A stretch of 64,000 nucleotides of DNA, taken from the NCBI GenBank assembly GCA_051656125.1, contig JBOGBH010000052.1:124001-188000 (forward strand). Reading direction: 5' to 3'. The position numbers and the translations under genes were made by a program. This DNA comes from CAMREV01 sp051656125. Lineage in GTDB: Bacteria; Bacillota_I; Bacilli_A; Mycoplasmatales; Mycoplasmoidaceae. The notes under the pieces were generated by a model. It ran no database searches. It was not told where the DNA came from and saw only the letters and a program-made list of their open reading frames with translations. This document shows, piece by piece, positions 11,283-22,987 of the stretch (position 1 is the first letter of the stretch; each line of letters starts with the position of its first letter).

Positions 11283-11288
11283 GTATAA
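11283..11288 (+). promoter_or_regulatory. -10 element of the pdh operon
   Basis: TATAAT lies 29 nt before the chosen pdhA start and just after the preceding terminator. It argues against the upstream in-frame ATG at 11281, which would lie upstream of the transcription start. Confidence 0.55.
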
Positions 11289-11316
11289 TATTAGAAAAAA
11301 AGAGTTATATAAGTTT

Positions 11317-12393
11317 ATGAATAAGTTAATACACCTTGATATAATTCCTTCTCATCTTCACCAAGTAATGAATGAAGAAGGAATTTTAGTAAAAAATTAT
11401 CAGCCAAAACTATCACCAGAACAAATTGTTGAAACATACAAAAAAATGGTTGTTGGTAGAGAAGTTGATAAAAAAATGTTGCAATGACAAAGAATTGGTA
11501 AAATGTTAACATTTGCTCCAAACCTTGGAGAAGAAGCATTACAATTTGGATGTGCATTAGCAATGGATAAAACAAGAGACTGATTGGTTCCAGCATTTAG
11601 ATCATTCCATTTAATGAGTGAATTAGGTGTTGAAATATGACAATTGCTTTTATATTGAAACGGAAATGAAAAAGGTTCTAAGTTTTTTGATAATGTAAAT
11701 GTTCTTCCAATTAACATAACTATTGGAGCTCAAATGTCACAAGCTGCAGGAATCGGTTATGCTTTCAGTCTAAAAAAACAAAAGAATGTGGCTGTCACAT
11801 TTATTGGTGATGGAGGAACTTCAGAAGGTGAATTCTACGAATCAATGAATTTAGCTGCAATTTATAATTGACCTGTAGTTTTTTGTATTAACAATAACCA
11901 GTGATCAATTTCAACTCCAAGAGATAAAGAATCAAAAGTGGTTGATCTTTCAATTAAAGCAATTGCTGCTGGAGTTCATAGAGCAAGAGTAGACGGAAAT
12001 GATTTATTAGCATCATATGATGTAATGCTTGAAGCTATGGATCATGCTAGAAGCGGAAAAGGACCAGTCCTTGTAGAATTTGTTACTTATAGAAAAGGAC
12101 CACATACAACAAGTGATGATCCATCAATTTATAGAACAAAAGAAGAAGAAGAACGTTGAGAGAAGAAAGATCCAATTGATAGATTATATAAATATTTAGT
12201 TTCTCAATCACTTTGAAGCAAAGAAGATGAAGAAAAATTGAATGAATATTCTAAAACATTCATTCAAGAGCAATATGATCAAATGGTTTTAATGAATAAT
12301 ACATCTATTGATGACATTTTTAATCACACATATGAAACACTGCCTGATGATCTTCAAGAACAAAAAAAGATTGCTAAGAAATATTTCGAGTAG
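11317..12393 (+). CDS. pdhA: pyruvate dehydrogenase E1 component, alpha subunit
   Basis: Thiamine-diphosphate-dependent decarboxylase subunit that starts conversion of pyruvate to acetyl-CoA. The 358-aa protein has the ThDP motif GDGGTSEGEF...NNN and the phosphorylation-loop-like segment near SDDPSIYR. UGA is read as Trp repeatedly. The start ATG (MNKLIHLDIIPSH) is chosen because a TATAAT lies between it and the earlier in-frame ATG. pdhB follows after 8 nt, so the genes form one operon. Confidence 0.96.
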
Positions 12394-12401
12394 GATTAAT
12401 T

Positions 12402-13403
12402 ATGAAAGATAAAAATATTGTTGTAAACAACATAGAAGCATTAAATGATGCATTAGATATTGCCCTTACTAAAGATAATAACGTTGTTCTTTATGGACAA
12501 GATGCAGGATACGAAGGTGGGGTTTTTAGAGCAACTAAAGGACTTCAACAAAAACATGGTGTTGAAAGGGTGTGAGACTCACCAATCGCTGAAAATGCAA
12601 TGATGGGTTTAGCTATTGGAGCTGCAACACAAGGAATTAAACCAATTGTTGAAATTCAATTTTCGGGCTTTTCATTTTTAGCAATGAATCAACTATTTAC
12701 TCATGCTGCAAGACTTAGAACAAGATCAAGAGGTAGATATAGTTGTCCAATTGTTGTTAGAATGCCTATGGGTGGAGGAATTAAAGCATTAGAGCATCAC
12801 TCTGAATCATTAGAAGCACTTTATTCAACTATTCCAGGGTTAAAAATAGTATTACCTTCAAATCCATATGATACAAAGGGATTATTACTATCTGCTATTA
12901 ACGACCCCGATCCAGTAGTATTTTTTGAACCTAAAAAAATATATCGTTCATTTAAACAAGAAATACCAAGCGGTTATTATGAAGTTCCAATTGGAAAAGC
13001 AAATATTGTAACAACTGGTAAAGATTTAACAATTGTTTCTTATGGTAGTCCGCTAATCGATATGATTAATTTAGTAAATGAAATGAAAGTATCGCATCCT
13101 GACATTAGTATTGAGTTAATAGATTTAAGAACTATTAAACCAATCGATGAAAAAACAATTTTTAAATCTGTTATAAAAACAGGAAGATTATTAGTTGTTC
13201 ATGAAGCTACATACTCATTTAGTCTTTCATCTGAAATAATTTCAAGAGTAACATCAAAATGTTTTTATGACTTAAAAGCACCACCAGGAAAAGTAACTGG
13301 TTGAGATATAACAGTTCCATATGCTAACGGAGAAAAATATTTCTTCGATATGAAACAAAGAACAATTGATGCTGTTGAAGAAATAATGGCAAAGCAGTTT
13401 TAA
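12402..13403 (+). CDS. pdhB: pyruvate dehydrogenase E1 component, beta subunit
   Basis: Partner of PdhA in the E1 heterotetramer. The 333-aa length is standard. DSPIAENAMMGLAIGAA, RMPMGGGIKALEHHSESLE (active-site His region) and IDLRTIKPID are family hallmarks. It starts 8 nt after pdhA, with TAGGATTAAT upstream, and is followed by pdhC with a strong AAGGAGGT site between them. Confidence 0.96.
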
Positions 13404-13420
13404 TAAGGAGGTAAATTATT

Positions 13421-14785
13421 ATGAATCAAAAAAATATATTTCGTTTCACAGATATAGGTGAAGGTCTTCATGAAGGAACAATTCAAGAGATTAAAGTAAA
13501 AGTTGGTGCAAAAGTAAATGAAGGAGATTCACTGTTATCAGTTCAAACTGATAAAGTGGCTTCTGATTTACCATGTCCATCAAATGGTGTAATTCTAAAA
13601 ATATACATTAAGGAAGGTCAATTAGTACATGTTGGTGATCCATTAATGTATATTGGTGCCCCTGGTGAAACACTTGATGAATCATCTGATGTTGAAGTAA
13701 AAGCAACTCAAAATTCTCCTGTTGTAGAAACTAAAACTCAATCACAAGAAGAAGATAAACAAGAACCAGCAAGCAATGAAGGTTCATCTGTTGTTGGTCA
13801 AGTAACTGTTTCAAATAAATTAATGGGTAAAATTGGAAACCAAGGCGAAGAACTAAAAAATAATCAAGCTACTGATTACAACAATTTAAGTGCTACTCCA
13901 TTAGCAAGAAAAATTGCAAATGAATTAAGAATTAATTTATCACAAATTAGTGGTTCTGGGCCTAATGGAAGAGTGGTATATGATGATGTATTACTATTTA
14001 AAAGAAATAGATTAGCAAACGAAATTAATAGTTTTACAGATAAACTAAAAAAAGAAAATCATGTTGCTGTAACTATGAAAGATACTGATCAAAGTAGTGA
14101 TGTAACTCCAATTAGAAAACAAATAGCTAATTCAATGACAAGATCACATGTAAATATTCCAAACACAATGCTAGTATTTGAAGTAGATGTAACTGAATTA
14201 GTTAATTTTAGAGCAAAAGTAAAAGATAGTTTTAAAGCTAAACATGGTGTTAATTTAACTTACTTATCATTCTTTGTTCAAGTAATAAGTTTAGCTTTAA
14301 AACAATTCCCAATATTCAATGCTGTATACGATGAAATCAATGAAAAAATTATTTATAGAGGCGAAATTAATATGGGATTTGCAGTTGATACTCCTGATGG
14401 TTTATTAGTTCCTAATATTAAAAATGCTGATCACTTAAGCTTACCTGATATTGCTAAAGAAATTGTAAGACTTTCTAAATCTGCAAGAGACAAAAAATTA
14501 TCTGTTAATGAAATTCAAGGAGGAACATACACTATTACTAACTTAGGTAGTACTGGTGCAATGTATGGATTACCAATTATTTTCTATCCGCAATTGTCAA
14601 TTTTTGGTTTAGGTGGAATTGAAAAAAAATTATTCTTAGATAAAGATGGCAAGATTGCTTCAAAAGACATTATGTACATTTCTGTAAGTGCAGATCATAG
14701 ATGAATTGATGGCGCTGACATAGGAAGATTTGCTAAATTTATAAAAGATCAAATTGAACTTAAATTTTATGAAAGGAATTTCTAA
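13421..14785 (+). CDS. pdhC: dihydrolipoamide acetyltransferase (E2)
   Basis: Core of the pyruvate dehydrogenase complex; moves the acetyl group from lipoate to CoA. The 454-aa protein has one lipoyl domain (residues 3-78) with the lipoylated lysine in TDKVASD (K45), a Ser/Gln/Glu-rich linker, a peripheral-subunit-binding domain near ATPLARKIANELRI, and the catalytic domain ending in DHRWIDG, where His and Asp are catalytic. The Trp is a UGA. AAGGAGGT lies 8 nt before the ATG, one of the best ribosome-binding sites here. lplA at the operon's end can supply the lipoate. Confidence 0.97.
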
Positions 14786-14786
14786 A

Positions 14787-16181
14787 ATGACAAGTAAAAT
14801 GATTCAAGAAGAAAACCACTATGATTTAATAATTATTGGTGGTGGACCAGGTGGTTATGTTGCAGCAGAACATGCTGGAAAACATAATTTAAAAACTTTA
14901 GTAATTGAAAAAGAAGCTTTAGGTGGAGTTTGTTTAAATAAAGGATGTATCCCTACTAAAACATTATTAAAATCTGCAAAAGTATTACATTATTTAAAAG
15001 ATGCTAAACATTATGGAATTAACATCGAAGGAAAAAATGAATTTAGTCTTGATTGAAAGGCAATGCAATCAAATAAAAGAGAAGTAGTTGATAAGTTAGT
15101 CAGTGGAGTTAAATTTATTATTAAAAGTTCAAAGGCAAAACTTATCGAAGGAAATGCAACAATGGTAAGTGACCATGTAGTTGAAGTTAATGGTGAAAAA
15201 TACTACGGTGAAAAAATAATTTTAGCTACAGGTTCTTTACCAAGAGAATTAAAACTTCCTGGTTTTAAAGAAGGAAAAGAGATTGGTGTTGTTATTGATA
15301 GTACTGATGCATTAGAACTTAAAGAAATACCAAAAAAACTAACAGTTATTGGTGGTGGAGTAATTGGTATTGAATTTGCATTACTATATAGTGAGTTAGG
15401 TTGTGAAGTAACTATTCTTCAAGGCCTTGATCGTATTTTAGAAGTATTAGATGATGAAATTAGTAAAACAATGACTGATATTCTTATTAAAAAAGGTATT
15501 AAAATTATTACTAATGTAAAAATTGAATACTTAAATGGCAATAAATTATATTATGAGTTAGATGGTAAAAAAGTTGAGCAAATAGTTGAGAAAGTTTTAG
15601 TATCAGTTGGAAGAGTTCCAAGATATGATGCATTTAAAAAAATCGATTTAGTTTATGATGAAAGAAATAGAATTGTAGTTAATAAAAATCTTCAAACATC
15701 TAAAGGACACATTTATGCTATTGGAGATTTAACTCAAAAATTAATGCTAGCTCATGTTGCATATAAACATGCAATGATTGCTGTTGACCATATTCTTGGT
15801 AGAGATATCCCATATCTATTAGTAGAAAGCCCTTCTGTTATTTATACTTACCCAGAGGTTGCTTCAATTGGAATAATTGAAAGAGATATGAATCCTAATG
15901 AATGTTTTGTGACTAAAATGCCTATGAGTCATCTTGGTAAAGCACTAGCTGATCATGAAACTGATGGTTTTATTAAAATGATTTTAGATAGAAAAACAGG
16001 AAGAATTTTTGGATGTCATATTATTGCATCAACTGCATCTGATTTAATTTCAGAAATAGCTGTAGCAATGCAATCAGAAGCAACAATATTTGATCTTGCT
16101 GCTACAATTCACCCTCACCCTTCTATTTCAGAAATCATATATGAAGTTGCTAAAAAAGCAATATATGAAAACTACAAATAA
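14787..16181 (+). CDS. pdhD: dihydrolipoamide dehydrogenase (E3)
   Basis: FAD/NAD flavoprotein that reoxidises dihydrolipoate on PdhC. The 464-aa protein has GGGPGG for FAD, the redox disulfide CLNKGC (C49, C54), the NAD motif GGGVIGIE, and the C-terminal HPHPSISE carrying the catalytic His-Glu pair. It has no N-terminal lipoyl domain, unlike E3 of some other mycoplasmas. The ATG at 14787 lies directly after the pdhC stop (one base between) with GAAAGGAA inside the end of pdhC; an earlier in-frame ATG within pdhC is less likely. Confidence 0.97.
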
Positions 16182-17175
16182 TTTTCATTTATATGTTTCA
16201 GAAAGTAATGACCCATATTACAACTTATCATTAGAAGAATATTTAGCTAAAAATATTTTTTCAAAATACAAAGTTCCAATTATTTTTTTATGAAGAAATG
16301 AAAACACAATTGTAATTGGAAAAAATCAAGTTGCAGAATTTGAAATAGATTTAAATAGTGCTATTGAAGATAAAGTTAAAATAGTTAAAAGACTTTCTGG
16401 TGGTGGTGCTGTTTTCCATGATTTAGGTAATTTTTGTTTTAGCTTTATTGTTGAAAATGAAAAGCAGGCAGGAAAATATGAAATATTTTTAAATCCGATA
16501 ATTGAATTTTTAAAAGCATATAAAATTAATGCAAAAGTATTAGGAAAAAATGATTTAGCAATTAATAATGTAAAAATAAGCGGAAATGCCCAATATGTTT
16601 GAAAAAATGTATTAGTTCATCATGGAACAATTTTATTTAATGCTTGTTTGCCTGCAATTAAAAAGTACTTAACTATTAATCCAATTAAAACTCAATCAAA
16701 GGTACAAAGATCTCAAATAACTAGTGTTGATAACATTATTAATTATTTAGAAGAAAAAATTGAAACTGAAGAATTTTTTAATAAATTTATTGATTACTTT
16801 AAACTTCAACCAGGTTCTACATATAAATCAATTGAAAATAATAATGAACTTGTTAATGAAATATATAAAGATAAATATTCAAAAAAAGAATGAACGTTCA
16901 ATCATCCATATAATTTATCAAAACACAATGCTAAAAGATTTAATGGCGGAACAATAACTTTGTGATTGAATGTTCAAAATAATTTAATTGAAAAAATTCT
17001 TTTTGAAGGTGATTTCCTTGCAATTGAAGATCATTCAAAAATGCTAGATAAATTTATTAATCAAAAGTTAGAAATAAATAATATTAAATCAATTCTTAAC
17101 GAAATAGATTTACAAAAATATTTTGGAAAAATTTCAAGCAATGAATTACTTGAACTATTCTTTGAAAAAAAATAA
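16165..17175 (+). CDS. lplA: lipoate-protein ligase A
   Basis: Activates free lipoate with ATP and attaches it to the PdhC lysine. The 336-aa protein has KRLSGGGAVFHDLGN, the lipoyl-AMP binding motif, KISGNAQY, and a C-terminal accessory domain. The start ATG lies inside the end of pdhD (17-nt overlap), so translation is probably coupled. Its place in the operon points to PdhC as substrate. UGA is read as Trp in several places, including the WRNENTIVIGKNQ region. Confidence 0.95.
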
Positions 17176-17199
17176 TTACATTAATTGTAATTATTTTTT
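17173..17199. terminator. bidirectional terminator between lplA and lepA
   Basis: TAATTACA-TTAAT-TGTAATTA gives an 8-bp stem, flanked by A run on the left and T run on the right; it serves both convergent genes. Confidence 0.75.
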
Positions 17200-18997
17200 A
17201 TTTGCCACCAAGAACTTTAATAAATGTATCTTTGGGAACGTTTACATTTCCAATTGATTTAAGTTTTTTCTTTCCTTCTTTTTGTTGCTCAAGAAGTTTT
17301 TTCTTTCTTGTAATATCTCCACCATAACATTTTGCTAAAACATTTTTTCTCATAGCTGAGATTGTTTCTCTTGCGATAATTTTTCCACCTATAACTGCTT
17401 GGATAGGAACTTCAAATAAGTGTCTTGGAATTGCTTCTTTTAACTTTGCACAAATAATTCTTGATCTAGCAGCAGCAAAATCAGCATGTTGAATTGCAGA
17501 TAGTGCATCTACTTTAACACCATTAATTAAAATATCTACTTTAACTAATTTTTGTTTTTCATATCCAATGATTTCGTAGTCCATTGTTGCATAACCTTTT
17601 GATAAGGATTTTAAATTATCAAAGAAGCTATACATAATTTCTGCTAATGGAATTTTATAGACTAATTTTCTTCTAGTATTGTCAACATATATTAGGTCTA
17701 AATATTCACCTCTAGAATTTTGGCATAAGTCCATACATCCGCCAATAAACTCTTCTGGAGTAATTATTTCTACTTTAGACATTGGTTCATGAATTTCTTT
17801 AAGTTTTGTTCTATCTGGCATTTTAGAAGGAGAGTCAATGTTGTATTCATCACCATTAGTTTGAATGATTTTGTAAATAACTGACGGAGAAGATGCAATT
17901 AATTCTATATTGTATTCTCTGAATAGTCTTTCTTGAATTACATCCATGTGTAACAAGCCAAGAAAGCCACATCTAATACCAAACCCAAGCGCTTGTGATG
18001 TTTCATACTCATAAGTTAGTGATGAATCAGATAGTGAAATCTTTTCCATTGCTTCTTTAAAATATTCATATTGCGATGTATCAATTGGATATAGCCCACA
18101 AAACACCATTGGAACTATTTTTTTATAACCAGGTAAAGGTTCATCTGATGGATCATTAGAGTCTGTAATAGTGTCACCAACATTGATATCTTTAATATTT
18201 TTTATTGATGCTGCTATTCAACCAACTTGTCCATCTTCTAAAAAATCTTTGTTGACTATTTTAGGAGTTGTAACACCAAGTTCAGTAATATGATGTTCTA
18301 TTCCGTTAGACATAAATTTTATTTTTTGATTTAGTTTTAGTTTACCTGAGAAAACTCTTACTAAACAAACAACCCCTTTGTATGGATCATAGTATGAATC
18401 AAAAATTAATGCCCTCGTTTTTTTATTACTCATTCCTTCAGGAGGAGGCGGGATTTTATTTACAATTGATTCTAATACATCTCTAATATTTAAACCTGTT
18501 TTAGCAGAAACCAAAGGAGCGTCAGAACAATCTATTCCAATTATTTCTTCTACTTGTTTTTTAACACGATCAGGGTCTGCTGTTGGTAAATCAATTTTAT
18601 TCACAACTGGAATAATTTCTAAATTATTTTCTAATGCTAAGTAAACATTTGATAAAGTTTGCGCTTCCACACCTTGGGATGCATCTATAATCAAGATGGC
18701 ACCTTCACAAGCTGCTAAACTTCTTGATACTTCATATGTAAAATCAACATGCCCCGGAGTGTCAATTAAGTGAAATAAGTATTTATTACCATTTAATGCT
18801 AAATATTCTAATTGAACGGCATTTAACTTTATTGTAATTCCTCTTTCACGTTCAAGTTCCATCGAATCTAAAACTTGTTCTTTCATTTCTCTTTTTGAAA
18901 GCCCGCTTGTTTCTTCTATAATACGGTCAGATAAAGTGGATTTACCATGATCAATATGTGCAATAATACTGAAGTTTCTTATAAATTTTTTTTCCAT
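17198..18997 (-). CDS. lepA: elongation factor 4 (LepA)
   Basis: Translational GTPase that back-translocates or remodels stalled ribosomes. The 599-aa protein has IAHIDHGKST (G1), DTPGHVDF (G3), NKIDLP (G4), EF-G-like domains and the LepA-specific C-terminal domain (RKNVLAKCYGGDITRKKKLL). It is complete when one UGA is read as Trp. It follows fmt with only 9 nt between, so fmt-lepA is likely one transcript. Confidence 0.97.
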
Positions 18998-19006
18998 TAT
19001 TATTAC

Positions 19007-19948
19007 CTATATAAATTTCTTATTTAATAGCTTTTGCTTAATATTAAATATATCATTTTCTTTAATTATATTCTTACCTTCAAATTGAATTTCATTTAAT
19101 AGTAAATCATTATCTAGTGTTTTAACTAAAGCGCCTTCTTTTGTTATTGAAATAACATCTCCAGGTTGTTTGTTGTGAGTCTTACTTTCAGTTAATTTGG
19201 AATTTAAAATTTTTACTATTTGATTATCAAGAGTAGTGAATGATCCAGGCTTTGGAGATAAACCTCTGATTAAGTTGTGAATGTTTTTAGAATAATTATT
19301 TCAATTTATTCTTTCATCTTCTCTTTTAATATTGAACCCAAATGTAACTTTTGACTCATCTTGCTTTTCTCCAACTAAATTTTGATTAAATAAAGAATCA
19401 ATTTGTTCGTAAACAACTTTGTATGCAAGTGCTTCCATTTTAGTAAAAAGTGATGCCAAATTATCATTATCATTAATTTCGATTTTTTCCATATAAATTA
19501 TATTACCTGAATCCATTGCTTTTTCCATAAACATAATTGAAATTCCTGTCTCTTTTTCTCCATTAATTAAAGCTCAATGAATGGGTGCGCCACCTCGATA
19601 CTTAGGTAATAAAGATGCATGAATATTTACACATCTATATTTCGGAATTTCAAGAATTTGACTATTAATAAACTGACCATAAGCACATGTCAAAATTAAA
19701 TCAGGTTTTGCATTAATGATTTCATTTTGAATTTCTGAAATTTTCGTTGGTTGAAAATATTTAATATTGTTTTCAATACAAAAAGTTTTAACTGGAGAAA
19801 AAATGATTTCTTTCTTTCTTCCTACTAATTTATCTGGTTGAGTAATAACAAATAATATTTCATACTTGTTAGTATCAAACAATGCTCTTAATGCTTCTGC
19901 ACCAATTTTGGGAGTTCCACAAAATATAATTTTTTTCTTCGCGTCCAT
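19007..19948 (-). CDS. fmt: methionyl-tRNA formyltransferase
   Basis: Formylates initiator Met-tRNA. The 313-aa protein has FCGTPKIGAEAL at the start, TQPDKLVGRKKE, and the catalytic segment NIHASLLPKYRGGAPIHWAL, in which the Trp is a UGA. The C-terminal tRNA-binding domain is present. It lies between a Lys-rich membrane protein gene (7 nt) and lepA (9 nt) on the same strand. Confidence 0.95.
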
Positions 19949-19955
19949 TTTATTT

Positions 19956-20675
19956 CTAATCTTTATTTTTTGATTTTTTATTATTAACTGATTTTTCTTT
20001 TAATTCTTTTGTGTCTGAATCAACTTTTTTCTTATTTTTATCGTCATTTGATTTCTTAAATTTAAACTTAGATTTAATAGCTTTGCTTTTTTCTTTTTTC
20101 TCTTTTTCTTTTTGAAATTGAGCCTCTTCTTTTTCTTTGATAGGAAGTATTCATTTTATCTCTTCATTATAGTCAAGAGTTCTTGTAACAACTATTTCTC
20201 TTTCAAAATTCTTTTTATCAATTTTTTTATTAACAACTTGACATTCAATTGCTCTTGGCTTATCTTCTACTAAAGTTTTTGGATTTCTTGTTGTGAACAA
20301 AACAACGTATAATTCTTTTTGTTCTGGAGTAATATATCTTTTACCCTCTTTTTTAAGTTGCTTCTTTTTTTCTTTTTCTAAATTATTTTTTTCTTTTAAG
20401 GCTTTCTTTTGTTTTTCAATTTCTTCTTTTGATAAAGATTTATCAATGAAATCAGCTGGTGGTCTTTTTGCAACAAAAGATTCAATTATTTCTTTTCCAA
20501 CTTCTGAATTTTTCTTAATATATGATTTTAAAGTTTTTCAAACTTCATCATCATCTCTTCTCTTTTTTGCAACATTACTTGTTGTGTCATTTTTCTTTTT
20601 TTTAACAAAATAAATTAAAACTCCAATTGGAATAATTAAAAGTAACAATGAGGTTAAACTGCTTCCGTTATCCAT
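19956..20675 (-). CDS. N-terminally anchored lysine-rich protein, unknown function
   Basis: A 239-aa protein with a short outside end, one membrane segment (residues 8-24, SLLLLIIPIGVLIYF) and a highly charged cytoplasmic part. Two low-complexity Lys/Glu/Asp tracts flank a more ordered core (residues about 110-170: YITPEQKELYVVLFTTRNP... and WILPI). The C-terminal 45 residues are almost entirely Lys, Ser, Asn and Asp. AAAGGGT precedes the ATG. I do not recognise the family. The lysine tracts suggest contact with nucleic acid or lipid head groups, which is inference only. Confidence 0.75.
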
Positions 20676-20787
20676 TTTTACCCTTTCGCAAAAAATATTA
20701 TGCTTATTAATATATTTTATATTATAATTTTAAAGTTATACATTGCTTTAAATTTTTTATAATATTTAGCAATTTAGGAGAATTACA

Positions 20788-21024
20788 TTGGCAAACATTA
20801 AATCTAATGAAAAAAATTATAAAAGAGATGCAAAAAGAAAAACTCAAAGACATAGTCAAAAATCTAATATGAAAACACAAATTAAAAAAACTGTTAAAAC
20901 TAAAGATCAAGTTGACTTAAACCAATCTTATAAAAAAATTGATAGTTCAGTCTCAAAAGGTTTAATCTCTAAAAATAAAGGTGATAGAATGAAATCTAGA
21001 CTTGCTAACTCAATTAGCAAATAA
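20788..21024 (+). CDS. rpsT: 30S ribosomal protein S20
   Basis: Small-subunit protein that binds 16S rRNA, 78 aa. It begins (M)ANIKSNEKNYKRDAKRK, the S20 opening. The start codon is TTG, chosen because ANIKS must be residue 2 and TTTAGGAG lies 9 nt upstream; TATAAT lies near 20757. A terminator follows. Confidence 0.95.
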   Translation: MANIKSNEKNYKRDAKRKTQRHSQKSNMKTQIKKTVKTKDQVDLNQSYKKIDSSVSKGLISKNKGDRMKSRLANSISK

Positions 21025-21047
21025 AATGCAAAAGCATTTTATTTTTT
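21021..21047 (+). terminator. rpsT terminator
   Basis: AAAATGC-AAAA-GCATTTT hairpin followed by ATTTTTT, overlapping the rpsT stop. Confidence 0.8.
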
Positions 21048-21072
21048 AAATTATTTTAAAAAGGAAATAAAA

Positions 21073-22026
21073 ATGAAAAAAATAAATGTAAATTATAAAA
21101 ATGAAATATTTACACAAGAATCATTAAGTAGAAATAAAGTTTTAGCTCAATTTTTAGTTACATATTTTTTTAAATCTAAATTAAGTCTTATTATTTCATT
21201 TTTGCTACCAGTATTATTTATGGTAATGTATTATTCACTTTCAATGGGTGATGATAGTGGTATTCAACTATTTTTTGGTAGCTTGGGAGTATATATATCA
21301 TTTTCAATTTTACCTGTAACGTTAATTTCGTTACCACAAATTATAGTAGAGCTAAAAAACTCTATTATCTTAAGAAGGATAAAAAATTCAGGATTTACAA
21401 AAAATAATTTTTTAGTATTAATATTTATTCTTTACTTTTTTCTTGCATTAATTTTTACACTTTTTGTTATAGGATTGTTCTTCATTTTCTTATATACATT
21501 AGATGATCCAAATGATATAAGAAATGATTTAGTTGATATTGATATTGGCGGATTAATTTATACAATTTTTTTCTTTATAATTTCGTCATTATCTGCTGGA
21601 ATATTATTAAGCTCAATTATAAAAAATGTATCATATTCATTACTATCGGGAATAATTCTGATAATTGTTACAACTATTTTTGCAGGACAATTTATTCCTT
21701 TAACAGTTATTGCTGGAAATGAAGCATTTAGATATATATCATTATTTTCACCCCTTACTTATGGAGCTAGTTTACTAAATACAATTCTTATGACGCCTGT
21801 CATGCCAGAAGGTGGTATAGGACCATCTATTGAGGAGATTAAGGCGATGCAAAATATATTTGATTTTTCAAGTGAAGTTACTTTGCCTCTTGTTACTTCT
21901 GAAGATGGTGGACTTTTTGTAATATACACTTCATGACAAAAAGCTCTTAATGTAATAATGCCCGTTATTGTGCCAATTGGTTTTATTTTATTAAGTGCAA
22001 AATTCTTTAAATGGTTTGGTAGATAA
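21073..22026 (+). CDS. ABC-2-type transporter permease
   Basis: A 317-aa protein with about six membrane segments and an N-terminal cytoplasmic stretch. The arrangement (first segment FLLPVLFMVMYYSLSMG, then a large first outside loop, a cluster of segments, and YISLFSPLTYGASLLNTIL before the last) is that of ABC-2 exporters. AAAAGGAAAT lies before the ATG. The ATPase gene starts 2 nt after the stop, so the pair makes one transporter. The substrate is unknown; drugs, lipids or peptides are all possible. Confidence 0.8.
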
Positions 22027-22028
22027 TT

Positions 22029-22835
22029 ATGATTAGTAGAGAATTCTGAAAAAAAATAAAATTACTAAAGATTAACAAACCAGTTGATAATTTAGAAAAA
22101 TTTATTGTTGATAAAAATAGAGGTAATAAGCTTGTTGAAATAAAAAAAATATCACAAGTTTATAAGTCTTTCAAAAGTGAAAAAGTTATATTTGAAAATT
22201 TAAGTTTTGATATCTATGAAGGTGATAGACTTGCACTAATTGGAGCAAATGGTTGTGGTAAAACTACAATTGTTGAACTGATATGTGGATTTAAAAATGC
22301 AACAGCTGGAGAAATTGAATATAATTTTGGTGCTGGAGTTAACCCTTACAAATCAATCGGTGTGCAATTTCAAGATTTATCTTTCCCTAGAAACTTAACA
22401 GTTAAAAGTGTTATTGACTTTGTCGTTAAACTAGATGGAACATCAATTGATGAAATAGAATTAGAAAAAATGTTAATAATTTTTTCATTAAATTCACTTC
22501 TTGATACAAAAGCTCATAAGCTTTCAGGAGGGCAACAACAAAGATTAAATGTTATCCTTTCTTTATTAAGTAAACCTAAATTGCTATTTTTAGATGAATT
22601 TACAACTGGATTAGATATTGCAGTAAAGAAAAACATAAAGGATTTTATTATTTCCTTTTGTGAAAAATACAAAATAACGTATGTAATGATTAGTCATGAT
22701 ATTGAAACAATGAAACAAATGGTAAATAGAACAATTGTAATTCATGATAAAGAAATTTATGTTGATGCTTCTATTGAAGATGTTAACAAAAAATTTGGTT
22801 CAATTTTTAAAATGGTGGATCAATATATTAAATAA
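22029..22835 (+). CDS. ABC transporter ATP-binding protein
   Basis: Energises the permease encoded just upstream. The 268-aa protein has Walker A GANGCGKTT, signature LSGGQQQR, Walker B LLFLDE and the switch His in MISHD. A leading extension of about 45 residues precedes the nucleotide-binding fold. Two UGA codons are Trp or near the start. It ends in a bidirectional terminator shared with the small cysteine-rich gene on the other strand. Confidence 0.92.
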
Positions 22836-22840
22836 AAAAA

Positions 22841-22869
22841 ATACTAAGTGAAAACCTAGTATTTTTTTA
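22841..22869. terminator. bidirectional terminator
   Basis: ATACTA (22841-22846) pairs with TAGTAT (22857-22862), with A run before and T run after. It serves the ABC ATPase (+) and the cysteine-rich peptide gene (-). Confidence 0.65.
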
Positions 22870-22874
22870 TTTAG

Positions 22875-22952
22875 TTATTTACAGTCGCAATTCATTTCGC
22901 ATTCGCATTTTTCACAAACACAAGGATTGCAAAGACATTTTTTATCATTCAT
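22875..22952 (-). CDS. 25-aa cysteine-rich metallothionein-like peptide
   Basis: A tiny frame of 25 codons plus TAA. The peptide reads MNDKK followed by CLCNPCVCEKCECEMNCDC and a final K: eight cysteines in four C-x-C pairs, at positions 6, 8, 11, 13, 16, 18, 22 and 24. C-x-C pairs with two- or three-residue spacers are the pattern of metallothioneins, which bind Zn, Cu or Cd through thiolates. The start has TAGGAGGT seven bases upstream, a near-perfect ribosome-binding site, and a possible TATAAT at 22971-22976; a terminator follows the stop. A mycoplasma genome this AT-rich would not keep eight Cys codons in 25 by chance. Function is inferred from composition alone. Confidence 0.72.
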   Translation of the reverse strand: MNDKKCLCNPCVCEKCECEMNCDCK

Positions 22953-22970
22953 CTTTTACCTCCTAAATTC

Positions 22971-22976
22971 ATTATA
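22971..22976 (-). promoter_or_regulatory. possible -10 element of the cysteine-rich peptide gene
   Basis: TATAAT on the minus strand, 18 nt before the start codon, between the leuS stop and the peptide's ribosome-binding site. The resulting leader would be only about a dozen bases. Cotranscription from leuS is the alternative. Confidence 0.4.
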
Positions 22977-22987
22977 TCAATTTATTT

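Noticed and set aside
11315..11717. Two minus-strand frames opposite pdhA
   Set aside because: They are shadows of the pdhA codons; pdhA is conserved and its operon reads the other way.
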